Below are positions 1-9,273 of a stretch of 13,232 nucleotides of DNA, piece by piece. Position 1 is the first letter of the stretch, and each line of letters begins with the position of its first letter. The translations under genes were made by a program, and so were the position numbers. Origin of the DNA: Paramacrobiotus metropolitanus (taxonomy: Eukaryota > Tardigrada > Eutardigrada > Parachela > Macrobiotidae). Where the stretch lies: positions 498,001-511,232 of the forward strand of contig NW_026570323.1 of NCBI RefSeq assembly GCF_019649055.1, written 5' to 3'. The notes under the pieces were generated by a model. That model was not told the DNA's origin and did not search any database. It worked only from the letters and a program-made list of their open reading frames with translations.

Positions 1-439
1 TTCCTGTGAGATATGCAGTTCGACCTTGTACAAAGGACGTGTGTTTGTTCCTAGCGACGCTGTCCGCATTGTAGCTGAGAAACAATATGTCAGCAAAATC
101 GGTTTAAGTTTTGTCGAGCTACGATTCACGAATAAAACAGTACTATTCCAACATATACCACAATGCCGAAACGCCGCGCACCCGTTCCAAAAAAATCAAC
201 CCTGGTTATATATCTGTGCATGCGTTTGCATAAAGGAGCAAGACGTTTACCGGTATATGTATAATTTAATGCGTGCAGCAAAAAACAAAGCCATTGTTTC
301 ACACCATTATACAGTCATCATGCACTTTTCGAACTCGTCGTACGATTGTAAAGCGTACGTCATTCTGACGAGCGCCCGCCAGAGCACTTCCGGATAACGA
401 ATGGCCTTTTTCACGTCTCTCGAATCGGCCTACCGCAGT
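1..439. other. 3' flank of the CAP gene; no assigned gene
   Basis: A plus-strand frame is open over 26-397 (123 codons), but I recognise no domain or family in it and see no splice context that would make it part of a gene. I read this stretch as the 3' flank of the CAP gene, which ends at 440 on the minus strand. An exon of an unrelated gene on the plus strand cannot be excluded. Confidence 0.4.
265..270 (-). promoter_or_regulatory. Candidate poly(A) signal ATTAAA for the CAP gene
   Basis: The minus strand reads ATTAAA about 170 nt past the CAP stop codon. It is the commonest variant of AATAAA, and I noticed no AATAAA on this strand between it and the stop. The hexamer is common by chance in AT-rich DNA, so this is weak evidence alone. 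Confidence 0.3.
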
Positions 440-3400
440 CTAACTAATTCGAACTACAGTGACAACGTCATCCGATTTACCAACTGCATGTACATGAATT
501 GAACTAACTGGACATTGTTTTTTTATGCTGGAAAGACCATCGATTCCCGTTGCATCCAACGCCGCACAAACGTTAACACTTGCGTGCGCTGGGTCTTTCC
601 GCGGCTCTCCGCCAAGAATATTGGCTGTATTCCTTTGAACAGCAATGTGATTTGTGCAAAAATCTCTTGCGCATACGACTACATACAAATTTTCGAAGAT
701 CTCACAGCTAAACATTTGAGGCAAAGAAGTTGTATAGGATTTCCGGTGGGTAAAGCGACCGGTCCCACTCGGTGGTGCAGCGTGATTACGGCGACTTACA
801 TCCCTACAAGCTATTGAAAGTACACAAACTTCTGCATCGATTGCATGAAAATTGCTGCAGTAATTTTCAAGGCGAAATGTACAGAGAAAATACCGAAATC
901 GTTTTCCTTTATGCGAGTAATTAGCGAACGCCCTGCAGACGTAGGTTTTGTTACTCTGCACCGGCGATTGGACATGCTCGTACTGTAATACGAGTAATTT
1001 TAGTACAACTTTTAGCACTGTATAAAATTTATTGCTTGTGATTTTAGTACGCGTTTTGATTCGATTTTTCGAGATATGAATGTTGCCTCTGTGGAAATAA
1101 AAATAATACCGACCGTTAGACACCGGCGCATCGTTAATTCGTTATGTAAAAAAAATCAATTCAAAACTAAGAAAAATGACAACAGCATACGTGTTTGTTG
1201 GCGAATTGTGAAAGTACAGATACAGTACTTGCTTCCGATGAGAGAATGGAATCAACCACTACTTTTACATGCAGTAAAACTGCTCCAGTATATAACTAAG
1301 TCGGATTTGCGAATGCTCCATTTAGATCTTATCCAAATATTTCAACAAATTTTGATATAATAAATGGCGTAGACCTACCCTGCACAATAATTACAAACGT
1401 AGACATTGACGGGAGCAGGGAGATTTATTCCATTAATATTTATTGCCGGACAGCCTGATTTCATGCCGCAACCGATAAGTGTTGTATCCGCCCACATTAT
1501 CTATGTACAAAGTACAAGAAGAACCATAATTAATTTCTATTATAAAAATAGGACAGGAAGGGCTCTACGGCCAATATGGAACGTACCTGAGTGTAATGTC
1601 CAACACTTTTTCCACTGTTGTCGGCACACAATGCGAAATCACGGACTTCATCGAACCATGCTTTTATGGCAGCACTCCAGGTCTGAGGAGCACCCGAATT
1701 CCAGTAGACATTCTGACCGCAGTAAGCGAAACCTAAAGTGTTGTTAAAATGTGTTACCAAAAGTTACCCAAGCCCATCTCACAACAAAATCCCGGCTTTA
1801 AAGGGGGGCAAATTAAGACAGTGACTTGAGCCAGTCGGATTCCAAGCTACTGACGTGTACTGGCGTCCCTTAGTACACATCGGTACTACTTTACTACTTC
1901 TACCCCTACTACTAAGGCCTAGGCTTTACTACAACTTCTACGCGAGTCATGACCGCGACTCCGAGTATCGACTTCTTAGAAATCCCCAGCAGAGAACTTT
2001 GACCGCGACTTGCCATTTCGACGTGACCGCGCTTCGATGACGTAGCTCAACCTATTGTTCTAGTGTATTAGTTGACCTCATGTTCTCATTTGTCCACGTG
2101 TAGTGATGCAGCGGTGTGATTAGTCCACGTGTCCTCAGATGTCTCTTATTGGCTAGAGTTTATATCCCTATTGTTCTCAGACCCGTACCTGCGCGTACGA
2201 AGAGCCAGCACTTGCGGTGCCCAGGGCTATATATGCCTCGTCGCCCACACAAATGTCAAGAGTTGTAATCCCAACAAAAGTAGAGTCTTGTTACTCGATC
2301 TGATTAACTTCAGGCTTTTGCTCTGGTCTTCTCTTTCCAAGTGAGGCTGTTCAAACTGACCTCTGGGTGACCTTTCACCTATTGTCAGGGTCATTCCTCT
2401 ACTTCGTCGACGTGCATTATCATCTTCGGATAGTCTCGTGACGTAACAGGTTACCCATTTGATCCCACTTGATTTGCCGTGACCTTTCGGTCTCTTCATC
2501 TTCATGCCCTGTAGCGCCAGGTTGATGGATATCTCTTATCGCTTCTGCTAACATCTAGCGTCGGACAGGTAACGTATACTTCTCCGTCGTGTGTGTATTT
2601 CTCGTGTTTGCAGGACCCGGACCTCTTCTTCTTTTCCTTTCCTTCTTCATACCAGATCAACGTAATCTTCTACCATCTTCCGTAACAGTTTGAGACAGAG
2701 TCGCTCTATCCGACTGGACGTGGTCGGACAAGTGGATACAGTACCCACTTCACTGTGTTAGGTCTTTAATTCACGTCACTACGGCACTATAATTTTATTT
2801 CGTAGACAAATTGCCCGGCAAAGTGCACTCTCTGTTGCTGCACTCACTGTATCACAGAATTTCAACCACTGCACTAACATACTTTCTCGATATTACTAAA
2901 TCCTGGAAAGTGGCTAGCCTGATTTCCTAATTGGTATACTGTGACTGGTAACCACAAACCATTTACCTATCTCTCGCTCGATACGTCTTTCAATAAAGGC
3001 CACAAGTGACCGTGCCGTAGTTGGCACTCCTAACATCCCGCTTAATTAATTGTGCCACCGGCACCGTTTTCTCACTAGACATTTTATTTAGATATGATCG
3101 GGAAGACATACATGTATGTCTTCCCGATCATGTGTACACACACTTTTTTGCAGTTACTGTGGTCTATAAAGAGACGGACACAGGTTAGAACTTTGACCAT
3201 AGTATTGTAATCAGCTACAGTGTGTATGAAATACAAAAAAGCACTGAATTAAAATTAAAAGCGCATAAACGAGTACTGAAACAAATAAAGGGCATGCGCT
3301 CGTACGTACATGTACATACTGTACAGTATGTAGTTGCACATTGATTTTTGCCTAAATAGGTGCGAATACTGAATAAACGAGATTTGGCATACCTGGTATC

Positions 3401-4116
3401 TGGCGAGTGCTTGATCTGTCATGGTCCGAAGGACACGTGTTGGCCCAGTACTGTGTATTACTGGCTGCACAGTTGCTCCAGTCCAGTTTGTTCATACCCT
3501 GTGCGGCCACCGACCGTCGGTAATTGTTATGCACGTTAAGGATTTCCTGGATGGTATCTCCGGCAGGGTTGGGAGTCGTCAGAGGAAAATATGCTATATC
3601 GTTAGCGGAAGTGGCGGTGCATTTGGTTTTAGCGTCAGTAGACAGGGTGGTGTCACATTGATTCGTACATCCAGAAGCTGCGGGAGTAGCAAACGCGGAG
3701 CAAGCCGGCGTCGAAGTAGTAGTAGTACTGGTGGTTGTAGTTGTTGTTGCAGTGGTTGTTGTCGTAGTGGCAGTGGTTGTGTCGGTGGTAGTCAGCTTAA
3801 TAATGGCGACACATTGACCATTAACTGTCGTGCTAATCGATGGGTCACAAATGCATTTAAAATTGTGACAGAGGGACAAGGGATTTTTGCAGCGCTTTCC
3901 ATTTCCGGCACATGGACATCCCAGAGCTGCATTAGATGTGGCACCCATGCACCGGCTGATAAATGACAGCAGACTTTGTTCCGACGATGTGACCCCGGAT
4001 GATGACGATAAGGATCTCGAGTTGCCAAAGGGCCTCGCTCCAAAACCAGCAGCTTGCCGAAATACTACACCGAACATGATGAAAGCATAATTTATCACGA
4101 TCAACATTTGAAACAT
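440..4116 (-). CDS. Secreted CAP/SCP-domain (CRISP/antigen 5-like) protein, four exons
   Basis: The CDS joins exon 1 (4116-3393), exon 2 (1732-1587), exon 3 (1500-1379) and exon 4 (1088-440): 1641 nt, 546 residues, phases 1, 0 and 2, all introns GT-AG. Residues 1-24 are hydrophobic and look like a signal peptide; Met4 is an alternative start. Residues 56-102 hold eight cysteines in an EB-like module, 109-136 a Thr-rich linker, and about 190-334 the CAP domain. Visible CAP features are VHNNYR, YCGQN (Gln where many members have GEN), WFDE, CAP1 as VGHYTQIMWADT, and CAP2 as VYVCNYCAGGNI, the last completed only by splicing exon 3 to exon 4. CAP proteins are extracellular with varied roles (sterol binding, venom or immune functions); the ligand here cannot be told. 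Residues 335-546 have no domain I recognise. Exons 1-3 are very secure, exon 4 less so. Without the last splice the reading would stop at 1375-1377, inside CAP2. Confidence 0.85.
3094..3131. repeat. Perfect 38-bp palindrome
   Basis: The 19-base half ATGATCGGGAAGACATACA is followed directly by its exact reverse complement, with no spacer. The centre lies between 3112 and 3113, and symmetry breaks at the next base on each side. It sits in intron 1 of the CAP gene, about 300 nt from the donor. Perfect spacerless palindromes of this size are rare by chance and tend to be unstable, so it is probably recent, or a collapsed pair of terminal inverted repeats. Confidence 0.9.
3313..3332. repeat. Perfect 20-bp palindrome
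   Basis: TACATACTGT is followed directly by its reverse complement ACAGTATGTA. It lies in CAP intron 1, 60 nt from the exon 1 donor, in a stretch rich in GTAC and ACGT words. At this size and composition it could be chance or a decayed AT-rich repeat. Confidence 0.8.
3709..3792 (-). repeat. Threonine-codon microsatellite (mucin-like linker) in CAP exon 1
   Basis: About 28 residues (109-136) are almost all Thr, broken by single Asp, Ala and Ser residues. They are encoded by ACN codons that appear as a GTN-rich run on the plus strand. The tract joins the N-terminal cysteine-rich module to the CAP domain. Such stretches are usually flexible and O-glycosylated, and they vary in length between alleles. 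The opposite strand is also open here (Ser/Gly/Cys-rich), but only as a by-product of the repeat. Confidence 0.8.
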
Positions 4117-4235
4117 ACCTTACTGTACCTAACTAGACCTATGGATCGCAACTTTATGCTAAAAATTCAAACGCGCGTAATGAGCTTGCAGGAATGTGAC
4201 AGAGCCTGTATGAAGAGATTATAAAGAGTAATGCA

Positions 4236-4246
4236 GGTATATAAAC
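4236..4246. promoter_or_regulatory. TATA-like element upstream of the CAP gene
   Basis: The plus strand reads GTATATAAACG. It matches a TATA box best on the plus strand, but no plus-strand gene follows. On the minus strand it gives TATATA about 120-130 nt before the CAP ATG, a reasonable distance for a TATA box with a short 5' UTR. This rests on position and motif only. Confidence 0.25.
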
Positions 4247-6705
4247 GTTGCATCTCTGTTGTTAAACGTTAAACTATTGGTGAAGTTAGCTGTTTTGGCG
4301 GTACCCTTGGAGCGACAGCATAACTGCATCTTAGTTGCTAATTATTGTTTCCAAAAAAGTCGTACCTAAATATACCGGCTTCTTTCTGCAGTCTTGCTAA
4401 ACTTCTGCGCATTGTATATCCACAAAATACAGTACTGTCGCTGCATGCTGCAACTATAATTAAGTAATTTACTGTGGCTTAGCATGCTCCTGATACTTCA
4501 TTTGAAAACAGCCGGTAATGATTTATTTCAAGGTTTAGTTGTGTGACCGAAAACTAATAAGGAATAATTATAAAGTATAGTCGTACACTGTATGTCTGTA
4601 ATTATCCAACAATTAGGGAGAAGATATGCGACCCGTGTCAGCCATTAACAGTTTAACACACATTGCACAGCGCATTACTATCACGTAACGTATTATTAAA
4701 AGTCATTTATTAATAGTGCCATGACGTCGTGCACGCATAGCCAATGCACATCTTGTTTATACACGTCAAAATTTATGATTTTGCACTAATTCTTAAAAAA
4801 AACAGCAAACGTTTTTGAGGCGAGCGCAAACGAGATCGTACGTATTAATCGCAGAAGCCTATCAAGAACGGTTGACGCTTGCTCACGAAGAAGGAATGTT
4901 CATATGGGTCCCACATATACTGATATGCAAAATTAATTATTAGTTGTTTATGTAAAGCGGGTGTTCGCGGTAAGCCTAATAAGCGCATCTGGCAATTTCC
5001 GGCACAGGATAGACAGCAAAATTTAAAATGCTAGTACCTAAGGGCCAGAAGATGTGACCTTTCGGGTTTTCGCTTTTCCCGCAACGGAAGAGCGTTTGGC
5101 TATTAACTGTACGAGTGACGAATAAAGGAATAAATGCCAGAAAGTCTGAGGCCGGTGGTTGTAAAAACACAGAGCGCGGAATGCATACAATTACATCGTA
5201 TCGTATATCAATCAGTTCAGCAATCTCAAGGATGCAGGTCGTGATACATTTTCAAAATTATAGAATCTGTATGTTCTTCAGAATTTCATTAGCGTTTGCG
5301 CCGGTTGAAACTTGAGAGTTATCTTGTTGTTAAGGATTCCCCGCTTTCCACGCCGGCAAATAAACTGGTTTCCAAAGTGCCGTTAGCATCTGCCAATGTT
5401 GTTGGCGCGAACTGCGAACTACCACTGTCCACCGGCATATATTTTCACTACCCGTACTTCAATTATTATGTTGTTCGATGCGCGATTTCCTCTTCTGACT
5501 TCTTTCTTCGACCAAGAACAAGACTTAAAACAAAACAATTAAAAATTGCATATTTCACCATAGCAACAAAATTATGGGGAACTGCCGAATTGTGACGTTT
5601 GAAGAGTAATACAAATTTGGTGATGCTCGGTGGAATAAAACATAAACGCATCAGTAAAAAAAAACTATCTCTTCATCGAAAATTATCGCCTGTGCGAATG
5701 CCAGTTACTCATTACTGAACAGTGCATGCAAAGATTACTTATTACCGAACCTGGACGCACAGAAAAAACACTAGAGTAGAATTTTTAGAAGAGCATCTTC
5801 TGCAGCCTCTAGTACCGGTACAGCGGGCTATAGTCAACATTCTGGCCGATCAGCATTCATCAAATTAAACAACAGAACCGCACACGTAGCCGGCAAGATG
5901 CACTGCTCACTGTACTTGTACATGCGGCACATAATTATTATACCACCTCAGCATTTATTTTAAACGTACTGTACATTTGTCATGCAGTCTTAAGAAAACA
6001 TAACTTATTACTCAGCATCTACTGATCTATGCGGATTTCCCTAATATTATAACATAATATGGAAAACTGCGTGTTTATTTACCTGCGCTGTTTGTATATC
6101 GAAGATCTACTGAACGTATTCCCTCGTATATAGACGATCTATACGTTGATGTGATTGCAGATTTACCGACCAGGCCGACCTAGTAACTTCCCAACGTTCT
6201 CAATATTATGTCACTTTATGGGTACTTTAGCTGAATAGCGTTGTACCGCACAGTGTGGCCATACCAGTATACAAACGTGCAAACAAAAGAGCGCGCTAGA
6301 AACTAATTTCGAAACACACCTGACATTGGCCCTGAAATAAAGTCAGGCAATACGAACGACACGGGCGGTGAGCGGCAAATGCACGATATGGAAAATTCAT
6401 GTTCGCGAGCGGTGTTTTCGTGAATCGAATTCCTTTTCAAGCGTAGCATTGCACAGTTACGAAAAATATATAACTCCTTACCGGGAAATAATCATATATT
6501 ACAGACTAGCTAGAGTAGTTTAAATATTTTTGGCACGTGTGCATTCAGACTGTTGGGCCAGTGTTGGCACATGTAAGTTGCACACTGTGCGTTATGCTTA
6601 CTCGTAGAGTTTGCATTCGATCCGATGTTTATCTGCACAATTATTTTAAGTTTGCTTTTAAATTTAATTTGTCTCCACGCTTATTCGAACAGAAGACACA
6701 TAAAT

Positions 6706-6711
6706 TTTATT
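6706..6711 (-). promoter_or_regulatory. Candidate poly(A) signal AATAAA for BTB gene B
   Basis: The minus strand reads AATAAA about 300 nt beyond the stop codon of BTB gene B, in an AT-rich stretch. It would give a 3' UTR of roughly 320 nt. Only the hexamer supports it. Confidence 0.35.
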
Positions 6712-7008
6712 GCACCACCTCCGTACATTTGTGCGCACTCGGTACATAAGGGTACCGATCGCTGAAATTTTTCTCCCATATCTCAGCACTGGAAAACTTG
6801 AGACTTTCAACTCACTATTTTCTGCTTAAATACGGGTAAATTGCACGGTCCGCAGCGCTCGACTAGTTTCAGCAATAAGCTCATAAAACAAAGAAAGAAC
6901 AATTACTATACAAAAATAGATTACAAGGAAATGATCAACAACATTCAACGGGTACCCAATACACCTTGCGCTATATACCATCCGAACCGACACACTCCTC
7001 TCGCACCA

Positions 7009-9273
7009 TTAGCTTTTCGCTCGCTTCCACGTTGCGACCACTTCATTCAGCAACATCAGATCCTCAATTTCCGCGCATTTTGCCAGACCATCGGCTTCCA
7101 CCACGTGCCGCCCACCACGCCGGTGGCAGTAGCTGACCGCTTTGGACATTCCCGCTTCGAACAGGAGGACCCGTCGGCCCCGCTGCAGAATATCCGCAGC
7201 ACGAACGACGTCCTCCGGAAATCTAAATTGGTCACCACTGGCGGCCTCGCGCAGCCACTGAATGACGACCTCCCCCGGTTCATGGTTCTCCTCCACCTCT
7301 TCGTGCCCGATTACTAACGCCGGATACCAGTCTTCATCGTCGCTTTCCACAAATACTACCTCACCATATTTGAACATCGCCCCTCCAACACTGAACTGCG
7401 TAGAGCGGCGCGGCGCACTGTCGAAGGGCAGCACAGGCTTGTTTTTGTGCATGTAGATTTCCCAGAGTTCCGTTGGAAGCAGCAAAGCATTCTGGAAGAG
7501 AAACGATGGTTTTATTTTGCCGGAAGAGCGATGACCCGGTACAGGTTGCGAACTCGTGGACCTACCTTAAGAACTTTCTTTTTCGCAATGTTTAATGTCA
7601 TTTTACATCCAAATGATTTGCATACACTGGCCTGAAAACCGTCTGCGCGGGCAACATCCGGTTGCTGAAGTACGACGAATTAAAATGAACAAGATGTCTC
7701 AGCTCAGACAGTCTCCGATCTTCTTGAAACTTTTATTAAATGACCTATCTACAAACTTCCACCTGATTAAATTCATAGCATGTTCCCAACATTAGGATTT
7801 AATCCCAACATTAGAATTTGGGAAGCTCGAATGGTAACCTGAGCTTTTTCAATCGGATGTTGCGCGCAGACAGCGCTCACAAACGGTTTTCAGACCAGTG
7901 TATACAAAATCGTTTGGACATTAGAATGATTTAAACGAGCAGAAGTTCTACAAAAAAGTGTTTCATGGTTTTATGGTGCGCGAAACCGAAAGTTATTCTG
8001 AATGCACACGAATTAAGTACCATGTACCGGGCCATTTCCGAGTCATGCCTGCTTGCTCTGCTTGACATCTGGCGAAAAATTCGCACACACAGTATATTTA
8101 TTTTTGTGCAGACGATAAGTCGAAAAGAGCGAATGGCAAAATGCACTAAGAACTGGACTGGAAATACGTACCTTGAGAGGACCGCCGGCCATCTCCGCAT
8201 CAGTTAACAAGGGAAAGCGCACCCGAAACAGCACTGCCCGCCGGTTGACGGAGGATGGATCCATGTTCTGGCGCCGGCAGGCTTCGGCGCCCATCTAGAA
8301 GGCGGAAAATGTAACGGAAAGCTTAAAAAAAACAGCGCATTTTCCCCGAGCAAAAATCATGCCATGAGGAAAAATCTCCGCTTCGGAACTTTGGTAGTTC
8401 CGTAAAAAAAGTGTCGCTTACGCCTCGACAGCTGTGTAGATGATGTTTTCCGGTGCCGCCAGCGTGTCGCGTTGTACAATGATCTCGAGAGTGCGATGGC
8501 TCAGTGCAGAAAAGTGTTCCGATCGGAAGACGGCTCCATCCGAAGCGTCGATCAGATCCAAACACTCCTCCACAATATTGTCGAAATCCGGACACCAAAC
8601 GTTAGCGTACAGATAACGGCATATGTCGAACAAAATCGAAGGAAAAGTGCATCACATTGTAACTAACATTTTCCAGCGCCACGAGGCAGTTGTCGGGGTT
8701 GAGATGCTCCAAAATGTGACAGCAGCAGAGATCGACGAGCAATGGGAAGTCGTATTTATCCGCGCAGGACAAAGTGGGAAATGCGTTCTCCAGATTCAGA
8801 TCGTCCATTGCATCCGAGTACACATAACTAACAAAAACAACATGCTATACGCTCAGAGTAACGATTGCATTAAAGATGTAGAAAATTCACGCACCTGAGC
8901 ATCTTACCGAAGGCTTCAGACGGAATGTCGGGATTTCGATGACATCCTGATTATTCGCAGCCAAATCCCCATGGAACATGGCGTGGAACACATCGCTGCT
9001 CAGGCTCAGAAACATCCTACACAAAATTTAGATGTCCATCACTGAAAACGACGTACAGATTCACGGCAGCTCATGTGACAATATTGGTCATTGTTGTACC
9101 GTCGACACGTACTTATGTGCATGGAAGATCTTCACTTCGCCATGATCGCGTCCCACAGCGAACTGCACATCACTCAGTTCGGCCAGCGTTAAGGCACGCT
9201 TCATGCGACTGGCCACTTCATCCAGTGCGCCGCGACGTTGTAAATACACGGGGAAAGAAAAGTTGTCGGACAT
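7009..9273 (-). CDS. BTB gene B: BTB-BACK protein with C-terminal Tudor-like domain, possibly decaying
   Basis: Exons: 9273-9113, 9016-8895, 8827-8668, 8606-8422, 8294-8172 and 7491-7009; about 411 residues. The start is ATG at 9273. BTB lies at about residues 30-130: SDVQFAV, FHAHK, FLSLSSDVFHAMF, IP then DIPSEAFGKML, and YVYSDAMDDLN followed by CADKYDF. BACK follows at about 140-250, with ECLDLIDASDG and PENIIYTAVEA. The last exon holds a domain with GEVVFVESDDEDWYPALVIG and RAADILQRG. The BTB-BACK part resembles animal BTBD3/BTBD6-type proteins, which recruit substrates to Cullin-3 ligases, but the PHR domain is replaced. Three oddities: exon 2 is one base short for its frame (near 8930); intron 3 ends in AC (8608-8607) where paralog C has AG; exon 5 lacks one base near 8286-8288 plus 12 bases (four codons) near 8236 compared with C. 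It is either partly broken or affected by base-calling errors. Confidence 0.78.
7569..7950. mobile_element. Long imperfect inverted repeat in intron 5 of BTB gene B (MITE-like)
   Basis: The left arm (about 7589-7663) and the right arm (about 7850-7937) are reverse complements over some 65-75 positions with scattered mismatches. The best blocks are ATACACTGG(C/T)CTGAAAACCG and GCAACATCCG(G/A)TTG. The right arm carries about 12 extra bases, and weaker symmetry reaches 7569 and 7950. The arms enclose about 186 bp without an ORF. This is the shape of a small non-autonomous DNA transposon or foldback element. No clean target-site duplication was found. A local inverted duplication of intron sequence is the main alternative, because gene C's intron 5 contains sequence resembling the left arm. 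Confidence 0.6.
7784..7821. repeat. Two-copy 19-bp tandem repeat
   Basis: TCCCAACATTAGGATTTAA is followed directly by a second copy that differs at three positions. It lies between the arms of the inverted repeat in intron 5 of BTB gene B and appears to be an internal part of that element. Confidence 0.75.

Larger units (their letters stand above)
1733..3392. other. Large first intron of the CAP gene, with a possible mobile-element remnant
   Basis: This 1660-nt intron is bounded by a CAG|GTATGC donor (minus, 3393/3392) and a TTTAG| acceptor (1734/1733). Positions about 1850-2900 are pyrimidine-biased on the plus strand and unlike their surroundings. TGACCGCG occurs at 1950, 2000 and 2024, a GTCCACGTGT decamer containing an E-box occurs near 2091 and 2122, an inverted CCAAT box lies near 2150, and TATA-like TATATAT near 2228. 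On the minus strand, 2505-2227 is open for 92 codons (Lys/Arg/Ser-rich). Just upstream of it, near 2520, is a TGGCGC run that could be a retroelement primer-binding site, and an AATAAA lies near 2790-2805. These hints suggest a decayed LTR-type insertion, but no reverse transcriptase, integrase or paired LTRs are visible. Confidence 0.35.
4117..7008. other. Long intergenic spacer between the CAP gene and BTB gene B
   Basis: About 2.9 kb lie between the CAP start codon and the stop of BTB gene B. The longest open stretch noted is 99 codons (5296-5595, plus), with no recognisable domain and a mostly AT-rich, low-complexity translation. I see no tRNA or rRNA. Near 4236-4246 the plus strand has GTATATAAACG, a good TATA-box match. 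Read on the minus strand (TTTATATAC) it lies about 125 nt upstream of the CAP start and might serve that gene. Two similar short words (TTACTCATTACTGAAC-like) lie near 5704 and 5735. Nothing else stands out. Confidence 0.5.

Noticed and set aside
515-817. 100-codon plus-strand frame
   Set aside because: It lies opposite CAP exon 4, which has a longer open frame and a splice-supported start; no domain is visible.
1375-1377. In-frame TAG as the end of the CAP protein
   Set aside because: It would cut the CAP2 signature. The donor just before it and the acceptor at 1089 restore the full motif in frame.
3421-3966. 181-codon plus-strand frame rich in Ser, Gly and Cys
   Set aside because: It is the complement of CAP exon 1, and its Ser/Cys runs come from the Thr-codon repeat on the other strand.
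5296-5595. 99-codon plus-strand frame in the spacer
   Set aside because: There is no domain, no paralog in the window and no splice context; the length is within chance for nearly 3 kb in six frames.
6841-7317. 158-codon plus-strand open frame
   Set aside because: It is antisense to the last exon of BTB gene B, whose minus-strand reading is conserved in gene C; the plus-strand translation matches nothing.
8607-8667. U12-type (AT-AC) intron to explain the AC end
   Set aside because: The donor is GTTAGT, not ATATCCTT or GTATCCTT, and the only TTCCTT-like branch site is too far from the 3' end.
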